64,000 bases of DNA from Oxalicibacterium faecigallinarum (GCF_014635705.1 NZ_BMDI01000001.1:946008-1010007), one strand, 5' to 3'; shown: positions 20,863 through 30,955, numbered from the stretch's first letter. Numbers and translations: made by a program. Notes: generated by a model not told the origin, from the letters alone.

Positions 20863-21338
20863 TTCTTCAGTTCCTCTACCAGAGCATCGATTTTTTCGTT
20901 CGACATGAAGCTGCACATACGATGATTGTTGACCAGCATGACCGGCGCATCGCCACAGGCACCCATGCACTCGCCTTCCAGCAGCGTGAACTGGCCGTCC
21001 TCGGTCGTTTCACGATAGTCAATGCCCAGCTTTTCTTTCAGATAGTGCGCTGCACGCTCACCGCCCGACAGCAGGCAAGGCAGATTGGTGCAAACCGAGA
21101 TTTTCGATTTGCCAACCGGCTTGGTGTTGTACATGTTGTAGAAAGTCGCGACTTCCTGAACCGCAATGGCAGGCATGCGCAGATAGTCAGCGATTTCCTG
21201 CATGACTTCCGGCGACAACCAGTTGGTTTCAACTTGCGCAATCGCCAGCGTTGCCATCACGGCAGACTGACGCTGCTCTGGTGGGAACTTGGCGATCTCG
21301 CGATCGATTTTTTTGTACGCTTGTTCTGATAACAGCAT
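20859..21338 (-). CDS. nuoE: NADH-quinone oxidoreductase subunit E
   Basis: 159 residues from the ATG at 21338, chosen because AGAGG stands about 7 bases upstream and the length fits; a longer in-frame start would overlap nuoD. It is a thioredoxin-like subunit carrying the 2Fe-2S cluster N1a with Cys83, Cys88, Cys124 and Cys128 (SVCTNLPC and EGECMGAC). It lies 28 bases after nuoD and overlaps nuoF by four bases. Confidence 0.97.
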   Translation of the reverse strand: MLLSEQAYKKIDREIAKFPPEQRQSAVMATLAIAQVETNWLSPEVMQEIADYLRMPAIAVQEVATFYNMYNTKPVGKSKISVCTNLPCLLSGGERAAHYLKEKLGIDYRETTEDGQFTLLEGECMGACGDAPVMLVNNHRMCSFMSNEKIDALVEELKK

Positions 21339-21366
21339 TTTTATGCCTCTACTCATTGCCCGCGGA

Positions 21367-22620
21367 TCAGCGGTCAATCTCACCAAACACGATATCCTGC
21401 GTACCAATGATGGTCACAGCATCTGCCAGCATATGGCCTCTGGACATTTCATCCATGCCCTGCAAGTGCGCAAAACCTGGCGCACGAATCTTCATGCGAT
21501 ATGGCTTGTTGGCACCATCGGAAATCAGATAAACGCCAAACTCGCCCTTCGGATGCTCCACCGCCGCATACGCCTCACCTGGCGGCACGTGGAAGCCTTC
21601 GGTAAAGAGTTTGAAGTGGTGAATCAGATCTTCCATGTTCGACTTCATGCCAACACGCGATGGCGGTGCCACTTTGTGGTTGTCGGTCATGACAGGGCCA
21701 GCGTTGTTACGCAGCCATTCGATACATTGCTTGATGATGCGATTGGACTGACGCATCTCCTCGACACGTACCAGATAACGGTCATAGCAATCGCCGTTGG
21801 TACCGACAGGAATGTCAAAATCCAGCAGGTCGTAAACTTCGTAAGGCTGGGTCTTGCGCAGATCCCATTCAATACCGGAACCACGCAACATCGGACCGGT
21901 AAAGCCCATTGCCTTCGCACGCTCAGGCGAAACCACACCCACACCAACCAGACGCTGTTTCCAGATACGATTATCTGTCAACAGGGTTTCGTATTCGTCG
22001 ACATAAGTCGGGAAACGATTGGTGAAATCTTCGATGAAGTCCAGCAGCGAGCCTTGACGATTTTCGTTCAGTTTCTGGATCGCTTTTGCATTGCGCACGA
22101 CCGAAGCCTTGTGCTGCGGCATGCTGTCCGGCAGATCACGATAGACGCCACCTGGACGATAATAAGCAGCGTGCATACGTGCACCCGACACTGCTTCATA
22201 GCAGTCCATCAGATCTTCACGTTCACGGAATGCGTACAGGAACACGCCCATTGCGCCCACGTCCAGCGCATGTGCGCCGATCCACATCAGGTGATTCAGG
22301 ATACGGGTGATTTCATCGAACATGACGCGGATGTACTGGGCACGCAAAGGCACTTCCAGACCCAGCAGTTTTTCGATCGCCATCACGTAACCGTGCTCGT
22401 TGCACATCATCGACACATAATCGAGTCGATCCATGTAAGGCACAGATTGCAGATAGGTTTTTTGTTCAGCGAGCTTTTCGGTTGCGCGATGCAGCAGACC
22501 GATATGCGGATCCGCACGTTGAATGACTTCACCATCCAACTCAAGCACCAGACGCAACACGCCGTGTGCTGCTGGGTGCTGAGGACCGAAGTTCAGTGTG
22601 TAATTCTTGATCTCAGCCAT
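21367..22620 (-). CDS. nuoD: NADH-quinone oxidoreductase subunit D
   Basis: 417 residues, the 49-kDa-type subunit related to NiFe-hydrogenase large subunits. With NuoB it forms the quinone-reduction site. Family stretches are [21 protein letters not shown] near the N-terminus, with the histidine and tyrosine surroundings of the quinone head-group, and the C-terminal DIVFGEIDR. It is a separate gene here, not fused to nuoC as in enterobacteria. The ATG at 22620 shares one base with the nuoC stop. Confidence 0.98.
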   Translation of the reverse strand: MAEIKNYTLNFGPQHPAAHGVLRLVLELDGEVIQRADPHIGLLHRATEKLAEQKTYLQSVPYMDRLDYVSMMCNEHGYVMAIEKLLGLEVPLRAQYIRVMFDEITRILNHLMWIGAHALDVGAMGVFLYAFREREDLMDCYEAVSGARMHAAYYRPGGVYRDLPDSMPQHKASVVRNAKAIQKLNENRQGSLLDFIEDFTNRFPTYVDEYETLLTDNRIWKQRLVGVGVVSPERAKAMGFTGPMLRGSGIEWDLRKTQPYEVYDLLDFDIPVGTNGDCYDRYLVRVEEMRQSNRIIKQCIEWLRNNAGPVMTDNHKVAPPSRVGMKSNMEDLIHHFKLFTEGFHVPPGEAYAAVEHPKGEFGVYLISDGANKPYRMKIRAPGFAHLQGMDEMSRGHMLADAVTIIGTQDIVFGEIDR

Positions 22621-23216
22621 TATTTCATCCCGTACTGTTCTTCACGGATCACACGTGGCACGTTTTCACGCGGCTCAATCGTGACCGGCTGGTAAATCAC
22701 GCGCTTTTGCTCAGGGTCGTAACGCATTTCAACGTAACCAGAGACAGGGAAATCCTTACGGAAAGGATGGCCGATAAAGCCGTAGTCGGTCAAAATGCGA
22801 CGCAGATCGTTATGACCTTCAAACAGGATGCCGTAGAAGTCGAATGCTTCACGTTCAAACCAGTTTGCTGCCGGCCAGATATCGATAACCGAAGCAACTA
22901 CCGGCATCTCATCATCCGGCGCGAATACACGCACACGCAGACGCCAGTTATGCGAGATCGACAGCAAATGGGAAACCGCGGCAAAACGCGGACCTTCCCA
23001 GACGCCATCACCATACGTCGAGTAATCCACGCCACAGAGATCGATCAGCTCTTCGAAACGCAGATCCGAGTGATCACGCAGCACACGCATGGCAGACAGA
23101 TAATCTGCCGCCTTGACAACGATGGTCACTTCACCCAGCGCCACCGTCAAAGTTTGAAGCTGATCACCCAGCGCGTTACGCAGAGCCGCTTCGAGAAGTT
23201 CGAGTTTGGTCGTCAT
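22620..23216 (-). CDS. nuoC: NADH-quinone oxidoreductase subunit C
   Basis: 198 residues, the 30-kDa-type structural subunit of the peripheral arm. The conserved C-terminal signature [29 protein letters not shown] is present, followed by [11 protein letters not shown]. It has no redox centre of its own. It lies 15 bases after nuoB and overlaps nuoD by one base. Confidence 0.97.
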   Translation of the reverse strand: MTTKLELLEAALRNALGDQLQTLTVALGEVTIVVKAADYLSAMRVLRDHSDLRFEELIDLCGVDYSTYGDGVWEGPRFAAVSHLLSISHNWRLRVRVFAPDDEMPVVASVIDIWPAANWFEREAFDFYGILFEGHNDLRRILTDYGFIGHPFRKDFPVSGYVEMRYDPEQKRVIYQPVTIEPRENVPRVIREEQYGMK

Positions 23217-23231
23217 ATCTAACCGCAGTCT

Positions 23232-23708
23232 TTATCGAGCAATCGTATAGGTACGACGAATCTTGTTCTGCAATTGCAGAATGCCGTACAGCAGCGCCTC
23301 GGCAGTCGGAGGACAGCCAGGCACATACACATCAATAGGAACAATACGATCGCAACCGCGAACGACACTGTAGGAATAGTGATAGTAACCACCACCGTTT
23401 GCGCAGGAACCCATCGAAATCACCCAGCGCGGCTCCGGCATCTGGTCATACACCTTGCGCAGGGCTGGCGCCATCTTGTTGCACAAGGTACCGGCAACAA
23501 TCATCACATCGGACTGACGTGGCGAGGGACGAAACACCACACCAAAACGATCCAGATCGTAACGCGCCGCACCTGCATGCATCATTTCCACCGCGCAGCA
23601 CGCCAAACCAAACGTCATCGGCCACAGCGAGCCCGTACGCGTCCAGTTGATCAGCTTGTCAGCCGTGGTGGTGATGAAACCTTCGTTCAATACGCCTTCA
23701 ATTGCCAT
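23232..23708 (-). CDS. nuoB: NADH-quinone oxidoreductase subunit B
   Basis: 158 residues. It carries N2, the last 4Fe-4S cluster before quinone, bound by the unusual adjacent pair Cys37-Cys38 ([10 protein letters not shown]) together with Cys102 ([10 protein letters not shown]) and Cys132 (VPGCPP). All four are intact. It lies three bases after nuoA and 15 before nuoC, near the start of the operon. Confidence 0.98.
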   Translation of the reverse strand: MAIEGVLNEGFITTTADKLINWTRTGSLWPMTFGLACCAVEMMHAGAARYDLDRFGVVFRPSPRQSDVMIVAGTLCNKMAPALRKVYDQMPEPRWVISMGSCANGGGYYHYSYSVVRGCDRIVPIDVYVPGCPPTAEALLYGILQLQNKIRRTYTIAR

Positions 23709-23711
23709 GAC

Positions 23712-24071
23712 TTACTCCCAATCCAGCGCGCCTTTTTTCCATTCGTACACCAGACCCAGGGTCAGTACACCAATGAAAATCATCATCGCCCAAAATCCCA
23801 CCATTCCGACATCATGCATGGCTACCGCCCAAGGAACCAGGAAGGCAACTTCGAGATCGAAGAGAATGAAAAGAATCGCAACCAAGTAATAGCGCACATC
23901 GAACTTCATGCGCGCATCCTCGAATGCCTCAAAGCCGCATTCGTAAGGAGAAAGTTTTTGTGCAGTAGGATTGTACGGACCCAGAACGCGCCCGAGAATC
24001 TGAGGCAGGACACCAACAGCGATGCCCACCAAAATGAAAAGCAAGACGGGGAAATAGTTTTCGAGATTCAC
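23712..24071 (-). CDS. nuoA: NADH-quinone oxidoreductase subunit A
   Basis: 119 residues from a GTG at 24071, the only sensible start by length and family N-terminus ([11 protein letters not shown]). It is the ND3-type subunit with three membrane helices, and the conserved loop segment [24 protein letters not shown] is present. It is the first gene of the complex I operon. No Shine-Dalgarno sequence precedes the GTG, and a TATACT hexamer ends six bases before it, which raises the possibility of a leaderless message. Confidence 0.95.
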   Translation of the reverse strand: MNLENYFPVLLFILVGIAVGVLPQILGRVLGPYNPTAQKLSPYECGFEAFEDARMKFDVRYYLVAILFILFDLEVAFLVPWAVAMHDVGMVGFWAMMIFIGVLTLGLVYEWKKGALDWE

Positions 24072-24146
24072 GATGACAGTATATTGGCTAAGCGGTTGGC
24101 AAATTTCGCAAAAATACTTGTTTGACGGAGCCCAGGACTCTGTCGA

Positions 24147-24182
24147 TAAAAAGCCAGCTTGGACTCACCCTTGCTGGCCTTT
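24147..24182 (-). terminator. rho-independent terminator between tRNA-Leu and nuoA
   Basis: On the minus strand GGCCAGC and GCTGGCT form a 6-7 bp stem around a loop of about 12-14 bases, followed by TTTTTAT. It lies just after tRNA-Leu and 76 bases before nuoA, so the tpiA-secG-tRNA transcript probably ends here and nuo has its own promoter. Confidence 0.7.
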
Positions 24183-24191
24183 TAAATTTTA

Positions 24192-24276
24192 TGGTGCCGA
24201 CGGCGAGACTCGAACTCGCACAGCTTTCGCCACTACCCCCTCAAGATAGCGTGTCTACCAATTTCACCACGTCGGC
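24192..24276 (-). tRNA. tRNA-Leu (GAG anticodon)
   Basis: An 85-nt class II tRNA on the minus strand. The acceptor stem GCCGACG/CGTCGGC has seven pairs, the discriminator is A, and CCA is encoded. The anticodon loop CTTGAGG gives GAG (Leu, CUC/CUU). The long variable arm (GGTAGTGGCGAAAGCTGT region) and GTTCGAGTC T-arm are typical of tRNA-Leu. It lies between secG and nuoA. Confidence 0.96.
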
Positions 24277-24349
24277 AAGACTTCTATTTTAACCTGCTTT
24301 GATGCTTTTATTCAATGTGCAATCACATCAAAACAGGAAGAACACAAAG

Positions 24350-24736
24350 TTATTTTGGCACTTCGTTGGAACGATCATTTCCGACTGGCGCCGCTGGTTT
24401 TTCACCCGGCACGGAAGAACTTGCCGGCGCAGCGGGTGCAGCACCAGGAACGTCAGAAACCGGAACGTTTTCCATCACACCACCACCAACAGTGGCAGGC
24501 GCATTACTTACAAATGCCAGACCCAGCGTTGCCGAAAAAAAGATGACCGCTGCAAGCGCCGTCATCTTCGAGAGAAAGTTGGAAGAACCTGTTGCACCAA
24601 ACAAACTACCGGATGCACCAGAACCAAACGACGCACCCATATCAGCACCTTTACCATGCTGCAATAGCACAAGGCCAATGATCGCCAGTGCCGACAGCAC
24701 CTGCAGGACGACGATGAGGGTATGCATGCTATTCAT
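24350..24736 (-). CDS. secG: preprotein translocase subunit SecG
   Basis: 128 residues. It is the small subunit of the SecYEG channel in the inner membrane and stimulates protein export. Two hydrophobic segments (about 5-24 and 53-75) flank the conserved loop LLQHGKGADMGASFGSGASG, which identifies SecG. The C-terminal tail is rich in Ala, Pro, Ser and Gly, as in many proteobacteria. The gene follows tpiA by 55 bases and is followed by tRNA-Leu, the common tpiA-secG-tRNA-Leu order. Confidence 0.95.
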   Translation of the reverse strand: MNSMHTLIVVLQVLSALAIIGLVLLQHGKGADMGASFGSGASGSLFGATGSSNFLSKMTALAAVIFFSATLGLAFVSNAPATVGGGVMENVPVSDVPGAAPAAPASSSVPGEKPAAPVGNDRSNEVPK

Positions 24737-24791
24737 TTAATTTAACTTCCAGTTCTAGATAATCGTAAATAAACTCGTTATTGCTTCGCCA

Positions 24792-25538
24792 TTACACATC
24801 ACACGCAATCGCGAGAAAATCCTTGGCCTTCAATGCCGCACCACCAACAAGGCCGCCATCAATATCCGGCATCGCCATTAACTCTGCGGCATTGTCCGGC
24901 TTCATGCTACCGCCGTACAGAATTCGAACAACATTCGCAGCCTGCGCATCAACCGCTTGTATGCGTTTGCGCAACATTGCATGCACATCCTGCGCCATTT
25001 GCGGCGTGGCCGTTTTACCGGTACCAATCGCCCAAATCGGCTCGTATGCTACAACAATCCGATCAACAGTGCCGGACAGAAGACGGTGAAGCACCACATC
25101 GATTTGCGCCCCAATGACCGTATCGGTCTGCCCTGCTTCGCGCTGCGCCAGTGTTTCACCCACGCACACGATCGGCACCAATCCCGCCTCAATGGCACGT
25201 GCTGCCTTATCTGCTACCAGTTCATCACTTTCACCGAAAGCGGCACGCCGCTCCGAATGACCAACGATGACATAACGACAGCCGAACTCCAGCAGCATCG
25301 CAGCGGAAACTTCACCCGTATACGCGCCCGCTTCATGCTTCGATACATCCTGCGCGCCCAGCGCAATCGGACTACCATCCAGCAAAGCCTGGCACTGTGC
25401 CAGATAAGGTGCCGGCACACACACCGCAACATCACAGGCCTCACTTGCGAAATCGGCTTTCACATCCGCCAGTAACGCAGCATTGGCAGCCAGGCTGCCA
25501 TTCATTTTCCAGTTGCCTGCGACGAGTTTGCGGCGCAT
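24792..25538 (-). CDS. tpiA: triose-phosphate isomerase
   Basis: 248 residues from the ATG at 25538 ([15 protein letters not shown]); an upstream in-frame ATG would add 15 non-conserved residues. It interconverts dihydroxyacetone phosphate and glyceraldehyde-3-phosphate in glycolysis. Catalytic residues are all present: Lys11 (GNWKMNG), His94 (VGHSERR) and Glu166 ([11 protein letters not shown]). It lies between the pnp terminator and secG. Confidence 0.98.
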   Translation of the reverse strand: MRRKLVAGNWKMNGSLAANAALLADVKADFASEACDVAVCVPAPYLAQCQALLDGSPIALGAQDVSKHEAGAYTGEVSAAMLLEFGCRYVIVGHSERRAAFGESDELVADKAARAIEAGLVPIVCVGETLAQREAGQTDTVIGAQIDVVLHRLLSGTVDRIVVAYEPIWAIGTGKTATPQMAQDVHAMLRKRIQAVDAQAANVVRILYGGSMKPDNAAELMAMPDIDGGLVGGAALKAKDFLAIACDV

Positions 25539-25617
25539 AAGTAATCCAGAATTCCAATAACCCGCTATTCTAGCCCGCTGCACAGAGCACGGTCAAACTG
25601 AAGCAACGATTACCGCA

Positions 25618-25652
25618 AAGAAAAACCGCCCTCGGCTTGCGCGTCGGGCGGC
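25618..25652 (-). terminator. rho-independent terminator after pnp
   Basis: On the minus strand GCCGCCC pairs with GGGCGGT around a loop of about 18 bases that can pair further (GA..), followed by TTTTTC. It begins about 18 bases beyond the pnp stop codon and separates pnp from tpiA. Confidence 0.8.
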
Positions 25653-25670
25653 TTATCGAAGCAATGCTGC

Positions 25671-27806
25671 TTATTCCTGAACAGCTGCCGGCTCCGGATT
25701 TTCATCCGCAACCGCTGCCTTCATGGACAATTTCAAGCGACCACGGTCGTCCGTCTCGAGCACTTTCACACGAACTTGCTGACCTTCTTTCAGATAGTCG
25801 GCAACGGCGTTGACACGCTCGTTGGCAATCTGGCTGATGTGCAACAAACCGTCTTTGCCTGGAATGACTTGCACGATGGCGCCGAAATCCAGCAGCTTGA
25901 GAACCGTACCTTCGTAGATTTTTCCAACTTCAACCGAAGCGGTCAGCTCTTCGATACGACGCTTGGCTTCCTGACCTGCAGCTGCATCAACGGAAGCGAT
26001 GGTAACAACACCTTCATCGCTGATATCGATCTGCGTACCGGTTTCTTCAGTCAATGCACGAATCACCGCACCACCTTTACCGATGACGTCACGGATTTTT
26101 TCCGGATTGATCTTGATGGTAATCAGGCGTGGCGCAAAGTCGGACAGTTTGCCAGCGGTACCGCTTGGCAGCGCTTTTTCCATTTCGCCCAGAATGTGCA
26201 CGCGACCTTCTTTTGCCTGCGCCAGTGCGACTTGCATGATTTCCTTGGTGATGCCCTGGATCTTGATATCCATTTGCAGCGCGGTGATACCGTTTGCCGT
26301 ACCGGCAACCTTGAAGTCCATGTCGCCGAGGTGATCTTCGTCGCCCAGAATATCGGTCAGAACGGCAAATTTATTGCCTTCCTTGATCAGACCCATCGCA
26401 ATACCAGCAACGTGCGATTGCATTGGTACGCCAGCATCCATCAGCGCCAGGCAGCCGCCGCAAACCGACGCCATCGACGACGAGCCGTTGGATTCGGTGA
26501 TTTCCGATACCAGACGTACCGAATAGCTGAACTCTTCCGGCGCTGGCAACGCAGCAACCAGTGCACGTTTGGCCAGACGACCGTGACCGATTTCACGACG
26601 CTTCGGCGTGCCGACACGACCGGTTTCACCGGTTGCAAACGGAGGCATGTTGTAGTGCATCATGAAACGATCCGAGTATTCACCCATCAGTGCATCGATC
26701 TTTTGCTCGTCGCGTGCAGTACCCAGCGTGGCGATGACCAGTGCCTGCGTCTCACCGCGTGTGAACAATGCCGAACCGTGGGTACGTGGCAATACGCCCG
26801 TACGGATCGAGATCGGACGAACGGTGCGGGTGTCGCGACCGTCGATACGTGGTTCGCCTTCGAGGATTTGCGAGCGAACGATCTTGGCTTCCAGATCGAA
26901 CAGGATATTGCCGACTTCAGCGGCATCCGGCGCTTCGCCACCGATCGATGCGGCTTCAGCTGCCAGCTCCGCCATCACTTCAGCAGAGGCATCTTTCAGC
27001 TTCGTCGTACGTGCCTGCTTGTCTTTGGTCTGGTAGGCAGCGCGCAGCTTGCTTTCTGCAAAATGCGCAACGCGCGAGATCAGCGCGTCGTTTTTCGGTG
27101 CCGGTGACCACTGGACTTCCGGCTTGCCGCCATCACGCACCAGTTCATGGATTGCATCGATCACGGCTTTCATTTGCTCGTGACCGTAAACAACGGCACC
27201 CAGCATGACTTCTTCTGACAGTTGCTGCGCTTCCGATTCCACCATCAACACAGCGCGCTCGGTACCCGCAACAACCAGATCCAGTTGCGACTTGGTCAAT
27301 TGCGTTGCGGTTGGGTTCAGAACATATTGGCCATCGATATAGCCAACACGGGCAGCACCGACAGGGCCGGCAAATGGGATACCGGCAACCGACAAGGCAG
27401 CCGATGCACCGATCATGGCTGGAATGTCCGGATCGATTTCCGGATTGACCGACAGAACGTGCACGATGATTTGCACTTCATTCAGGTAGCCCTCTGGAAA
27501 CAATGGGCGAATTGGGCGATCGATCAGACGCGAGGTCAGCGTTTCCTTCTCGGAAGGACGACCTTCACGCTTGAGGAAGCCGCCTGGAATACGGCCGGCT
27601 GCATACGATTTCTCGATGTAATCAACGGTCAACGGAAAAAAATCCTGACCTGGCTTGGCATCCTTCTTGGCAACAACGGTTGCCAGAACAACGGTATCTT
27701 CAACCGATACAAGTACGGCGCCCGTAGATTGACGAGCGATTTCGCCCGTTTCAAGCGTGACCTGATGCTGGCCGTACTGGAAAGTTTTGGTGACTTTATT
27801 AAACAC
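25671..27806 (-). CDS. pnp: polyribonucleotide nucleotidyltransferase (PNPase)
   Basis: 711 residues from a GTG at 27806 with AAGGAA just upstream. The enzyme degrades RNA 3' to 5' by phosphorolysis and is a core part of the degradosome. Order: two RNase PH domains separated by an alpha-helical linker, a KH domain (about 561-626, with GKGG at 576-579) and an S1 domain (about 627-696). The phosphate/catalytic stretch of the second PH domain ([11 protein letters not shown]) is visible. It follows rpsO, the classical rpsO-pnp order, with a terminator-like hairpin between them. Confidence 0.98.
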   Translation of the reverse strand: MFNKVTKTFQYGQHQVTLETGEIARQSTGAVLVSVEDTVVLATVVAKKDAKPGQDFFPLTVDYIEKSYAAGRIPGGFLKREGRPSEKETLTSRLIDRPIRPLFPEGYLNEVQIIVHVLSVNPEIDPDIPAMIGASAALSVAGIPFAGPVGAARVGYIDGQYVLNPTATQLTKSQLDLVVAGTERAVLMVESEAQQLSEEVMLGAVVYGHEQMKAVIDAIHELVRDGGKPEVQWSPAPKNDALISRVAHFAESKLRAAYQTKDKQARTTKLKDASAEVMAELAAEAASIGGEAPDAAEVGNILFDLEAKIVRSQILEGEPRIDGRDTRTVRPISIRTGVLPRTHGSALFTRGETQALVIATLGTARDEQKIDALMGEYSDRFMMHYNMPPFATGETGRVGTPKRREIGHGRLAKRALVAALPAPEEFSYSVRLVSEITESNGSSSMASVCGGCLALMDAGVPMQSHVAGIAMGLIKEGNKFAVLTDILGDEDHLGDMDFKVAGTANGITALQMDIKIQGITKEIMQVALAQAKEGRVHILGEMEKALPSGTAGKLSDFAPRLITIKINPEKIRDVIGKGGAVIRALTEETGTQIDISDEGVVTIASVDAAAGQEAKRRIEELTASVEVGKIYEGTVLKLLDFGAIVQVIPGKDGLLHISQIANERVNAVADYLKEGQQVRVKVLETDDRGRLKLSMKAAVADENPEPAAVQE

Positions 27807-27959
27807 GGATGTTCCTTTCTAATTTGCCGACAGATTTTCAGGGGCTGTCGTTCACCTCACCACAACGACACACGGAACATGCATCGTTTAATCTCCTGCT
27901 CCACTCCGGTTATCAATTCCGGTTTTCACTGCCACTTCGCCCTACACAAGCAAACTGCA

Positions 27960-27999
27960 AAAAACAAAATGCCCGCATCAGAGAACTGACGCAGGCACT
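27960..27999 (-). terminator. terminator or attenuator between rpsO and pnp
   Basis: On the minus strand an 11-bp stem (TGCCTGCGTCA with TGATGCGGGCA, two G-T pairs, loop of six) is followed by TTTTGTTTTTT. It is about 32 bases after the rpsO stop and 150 before pnp. In E. coli a comparable terminator between the two genes lets some transcription through to pnp; the same use here is inference. Confidence 0.75.
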
Positions 28000-28031
28000 T
28001 TCAGTAAAGCTGGATAATATGCTGCAACGAA

Positions 28032-28301
28032 TTACTTACGCAGACCGAGCTTGGCGATCAGATCGCGATAGCGATTCAGATCTTTGCTTTTCAGGTAAGC
28101 GAGCAAACTTTTACGACGATTAACCATCATGATCAGACCACGACGGGAGTGGTGATCTTTCGAGTGTTCTTTGAAGTGACCATTGAGGTCATTGATGCGT
28201 GCGGTCAGCAGAGCGACTTGCACTTCCGGCGAACCGGTATCGTTTTGGCTGCGTGCGTTATCGGCAACAATGCTTGCCTTTGCGGATTTTTCGAGCGACA
28301 T
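28032..28301 (-). CDS. rpsO: 30S ribosomal protein S15
   Basis: 89 residues from the ATG at 28301, the exact size of bacterial S15; an ATG five codons upstream is rejected because AGGTCT lies at the right distance from 28301. The protein binds 16S rRNA early in assembly of the small subunit. The conserved [26 protein letters not shown] stretch is intact. It is the promoter-proximal gene of the rpsO-pnp unit. Confidence 0.98.
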   Translation of the reverse strand: MSLEKSAKASIVADNARSQNDTGSPEVQVALLTARINDLNGHFKEHSKDHHSRRGLIMMVNRRKSLLAYLKSKDLNRYRDLIAKLGLRK

Positions 28302-28392
28302 GATAAGACCTTTCACATGCGATGCGTGGAGTCACAACCCCGGCACATCGTGAACAACAATTAATAGATTTGGTCGAAATGACCAAGGCGGG

Positions 28393-28422
28393 AGTATAAC
28401 GGAAAATGCAGGCCCGCTTCAA
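28393..28422 (-). promoter_or_regulatory. candidate sigma-70 promoter of rpsO
   Basis: On the minus strand TTGAAG (28417-28422) and TATACT (28393-28398) are separated by 18 bases. It lies about 90 bases before the rpsO start codon in the divergent gap between rpsO and the lipoprotein gene. Confidence 0.55.
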
Positions 28423-28450
28423 ACTTCTTGCCTGATTTCAGAGGAAAACG

Positions 28451-28975
28451 ATGAAAAGTAGCCAAAAAACAATAGTACAGACCGCCGCTGCCGCCATTTT
28501 AACGCTTGCGTTGAGCGCATGTGCCGTCTGGCAACCTGCCGCATTGCAACTTGGCGAGACTGAAGAGCAGGTTATCAGCCAACTGGGAGCACCGACTGCA
28601 CGCATTCCGAGCGACGATGGCGACATTCTTGAGTACAACCGCAATCCCTGGGGACAGGCCACTCATCTTGCCAAATTTGGGCCCGATCGCAAGTTGCGTT
28701 CGTACGAACAGGTGCTGACTACACAGCACTTTGCGAAAATCACGCTGAATAGCGCAACCAAAATGGATGTGTTGCGTACAGTGGGGCATCCATCCGAAAC
28801 CTCCTATCTGCCGCGCCAGCAACTGGAAGTCTGGTCTTACCACTACAGGGAAAGCGGTGCGTGGAATTCCGTCATGTACATTCACTTCAACCAGAATGGC
28901 ATCGTCACGCTGATGCAAAACACGCAAGATCTGCGCTTTGAAAACGATGGCATGTTTGGTTTTTTTGGCAGCTGA
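28451..28975 (+). CDS. BamE/OmlA-like outer-membrane lipoprotein
   Basis: 174 residues with a lipoprotein signal peptide ending in LSAC (lipid-modified Cys24). Two similar halves follow, about 30-85 and 95-160, each beginning with a leucine-rich strand and a short helix (GETEEQVISQLGAP and SATKMDVLRTVGHP) and ending in aromatic strands (LEYNRNPWG; EVWSYHYRESG). This is the look of the SmpA/OmlA (BamE-like) fold in tandem. It is too long and too doubled to be BamE itself, so its function is unknown; it is probably a periplasm-facing outer-membrane lipoprotein. AGAGGAAA precedes the ATG, and a strong terminator follows. Confidence 0.8.
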   Translation: MKSSQKTIVQTAAAAILTLALSACAVWQPAALQLGETEEQVISQLGAPTARIPSDDGDILEYNRNPWGQATHLAKFGPDRKLRSYEQVLTTQHFAKITLNSATKMDVLRTVGHPSETSYLPRQQLEVWSYHYRESGAWNSVMYIHFNQNGIVTLMQNTQDLRFENDGMFGFFGS

Positions 28976-28990
28976 TTTCAGTCGCCCAAT

Positions 28991-29022
28991 GAAAAAGCCG
29001 ATGCAGATGCATCGGCTTTTTT
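28991..29022. terminator. bidirectional rho-independent terminator
   Basis: A 13-bp stem (AAAAAGCCGATGC and complement) with a four-base loop ends in a T-run on the plus strand, and its A-run gives a T-run on the minus strand. It lies between the convergent lipoprotein gene and the MFS transporter gene and probably serves both. Confidence 0.9.
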
Positions 29023-29046
29023 CACATTAGACGCGAAAACAACGTA

Positions 29047-30357
29047 TTAAGCTGCCACGCCCTGTTGCGCCTCTTCCTGCTGCGCCAGGCCTGCCTCCTT
29101 GGCCAGCAGACGTTTGCGCATCGGACCGAGAAGTAGCTTGGCCGACAAACCTGCAGCGATCGTGATCACGGCAGCCGCAACAAACACGCGGCTCCAGTTG
29201 CCATTCACGGCAAATACCGAAGCCAACGGCACCAGCAATGCAGCCGTCCCCTTTGCCGTGTACAACGTACCGGAGTTACCGGCGGCAAATTTGGAACCGA
29301 AGATATCGGCACAGGTTGCCGGGAAGATGGAGAAAATTTCACCCCAGAACAGGAAGATCAGTGCAGCAAACACCATGAAGGCATACATGTTATGGCCCCA
29401 GGTCATCAGGCCCAGCAGCGACAAGCCTTCACCGATAAAGACGATGAACATGGTATTTTCACGACCGATCTTGTCGGAAACGAAACCGCACAATGGACGC
29501 GTAATACCGTTTGCCACGTTATCGATGGACAGGGTCATCGTCAGCAAGGGCAAGGTCACACCGAACAGCGTGACAGGCAACGAAGCCAGACCGTAGTCGG
29601 TTGCGATGGGACCAAGCTGCGCCGTTGCCATCAGGCCACCGGAAGCCACCAGCACGAACATCACATACAACACCCAGAAAATCGGCATGCCAAGCATCTC
29701 TTTGGTCGTGTAGTCCTTCTTGTTGGCAGTACCGGCTTTGGCAACAGCAGCTTTCGGTGCGACAGGCTTCACCAACAGCATCGACAGAACAAAAATCGCC
29801 ACGCCCTGAATGATGCCGAAGGTCAGCAGGGTTTTTTCGTATCCCGAGGTCTGGATCATGTTGGCAATCGGAATCACGGTGACCGCAGCGCCGGCACCGA
29901 AACCGGCAGCAGTCAGACCAGCAGCCAGACCACGACGATCCGGGAACCACTTCAGCGCATTACCCACGCAGGTACCGTAGACACAACCGGCACCAATACC
30001 GGAGACAACGGCACCGGCATACAGCATTGGCAAGGTCGACGCGAAGCTGTAGATGATCCAGCCAAGGCCGGCACAGATCGCACCGCCCGCAACCACCGGA
30101 CGCGGACCGAATTTATCAACCAGATAACCTTCGATTGGCACCAGCCAGGTTTCGGTCACGATGAAAATCGAGAATGCCAGCTGAATGGCTGCCTTGCCCC
30201 AGTGGTGTGCTTCGTCCATTGGTGTAACAAACAAGGTCCAGCCATATTGCAGATTGGCGACAAAGGCCATGCAAATGATGCCGATGAACAGTTGGGCCCA
30301 GCGATTTTTGTAACCTGTGCCGCCCGCATTGGCGACTGCAGTTTGCGTGCTATTCAT
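29047..30357 (-). CDS. MFS transporter, oxalate/formate antiporter (OFA) type
   Basis: 436 residues with about 12 hydrophobic segments in two halves and a central cytoplasmic loop near AKAGTANKKDYTTKEMLG. The N-terminal part (NLQYGWTLFVTPMDEAHHW, then ETWLVPIEGYLVDKFGPR) and the GIGAGCVYGTCVGNALKWFPDRRGLAAGLTAAGFG stretch are typical of the OxlT-like OFA family. Members exchange oxalate for formate or move other small carboxylates across the inner membrane; the substrate here is not readable. The ATG at 30357 has GAGAGGT upstream. No formyl-CoA transferase or oxalyl-CoA decarboxylase gene is nearby, so an oxalate role is unproven. Confidence 0.85.
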   Translation of the reverse strand: MNSTQTAVANAGGTGYKNRWAQLFIGIICMAFVANLQYGWTLFVTPMDEAHHWGKAAIQLAFSIFIVTETWLVPIEGYLVDKFGPRPVVAGGAICAGLGWIIYSFASTLPMLYAGAVVSGIGAGCVYGTCVGNALKWFPDRRGLAAGLTAAGFGAGAAVTVIPIANMIQTSGYEKTLLTFGIIQGVAIFVLSMLLVKPVAPKAAVAKAGTANKKDYTTKEMLGMPIFWVLYVMFVLVASGGLMATAQLGPIATDYGLASLPVTLFGVTLPLLTMTLSIDNVANGITRPLCGFVSDKIGRENTMFIVFIGEGLSLLGLMTWGHNMYAFMVFAALIFLFWGEIFSIFPATCADIFGSKFAAGNSGTLYTAKGTAALLVPLASVFAVNGNWSRVFVAAAVITIAAGLSAKLLLGPMRKRLLAKEAGLAQQEEAQQGVAA

Positions 30358-30547
30358 TATTACTACCTCTCAAGTCATGAAGTCCTGTTCCTGTCGGGCC
30401 GCACAGGGCCGATCAGGTCGTGTTCTGGATGACTGCGGATAGCCGTGATCCGGCTGCATCAGGGACTGCAAAAACGCTACGGTCTGAGCCGTCTGTTCGT
30501 TTCGTTGCAGTGCACACCGCCGTAACGATGCCTGCGCCGACTATCCG

Positions 30548-30862
30548 CTAGAGGCGCGGCGGAGCGCGCGAGAAGTAGTGAGAAGGAGTGACGTAGAACA
30601 GCTGCTCGAAAGCTACTGCTGCTGTATGGAAGACAGTCTTGTGGACTGCCTGCGAATAAACGGCACTGGTAGGCGCGTCGTCGCATTCGTCAATCGCCAG
30701 ATGCTTGAAGAGCTCGCCATCAGCGGCTGCGCCCTCTTCCATCGTGCACTGGTGATCGAATGCCGTTCGCTGCACATGGTCGAGCGCACCCGCGAACGCC
30801 ATCTGCTGCGAGAACAGCAGCAGAAGCGAAAGACATAAGGTCATCAGGGAACGCGATTTCAT
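30548..30862 (-). CDS. small exported protein of unknown function
   Basis: 104 residues. A clear signal peptide (about 1-24, hydrophobic LCLSLLLLFSQQMAFA with cleavage after AFA) is followed by an 80-residue mature part holding two cysteines (39 and 60), several histidines and a C-terminal FSRAPPRL. I do not recognise a family with certainty. The shape recalls small periplasmic proteins found beside metal-efflux genes (CzcI-like or DUF2946-like), but no metal gene is nearby. A plausible sigma-70 promoter lies about 95 bases upstream in an AT-rich region. It precedes the OFA transporter by 190 bases on the same strand. Confidence 0.6.
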   Translation of the reverse strand: MKSRSLMTLCLSLLLLFSQQMAFAGALDHVQRTAFDHQCTMEEGAAADGELFKHLAIDECDDAPTSAVYSQAVHKTVFHTAAVAFEQLFYVTPSHYFSRAPPRL

Positions 30863-30955
30863 GGCATCAAAGGCAAGTATCAGAAAGACAATTCAACACT
30901 CTTGAAATATTTCAAAACAATTTCATTTGTGAATATCTGTTATGACAGTGAATTG

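Noticed and set aside
21289-22695. A 468-codon frame opposite nuoD and nuoC
   Set aside because: Antisense shadow of conserved nuo genes; no motif and no ribosome site.
30358-30547. A riboswitch in the leader of the OFA transporter
   Set aside because: I could not match any known class; only a distant inverted pair and some GC-rich hairpins are seen.
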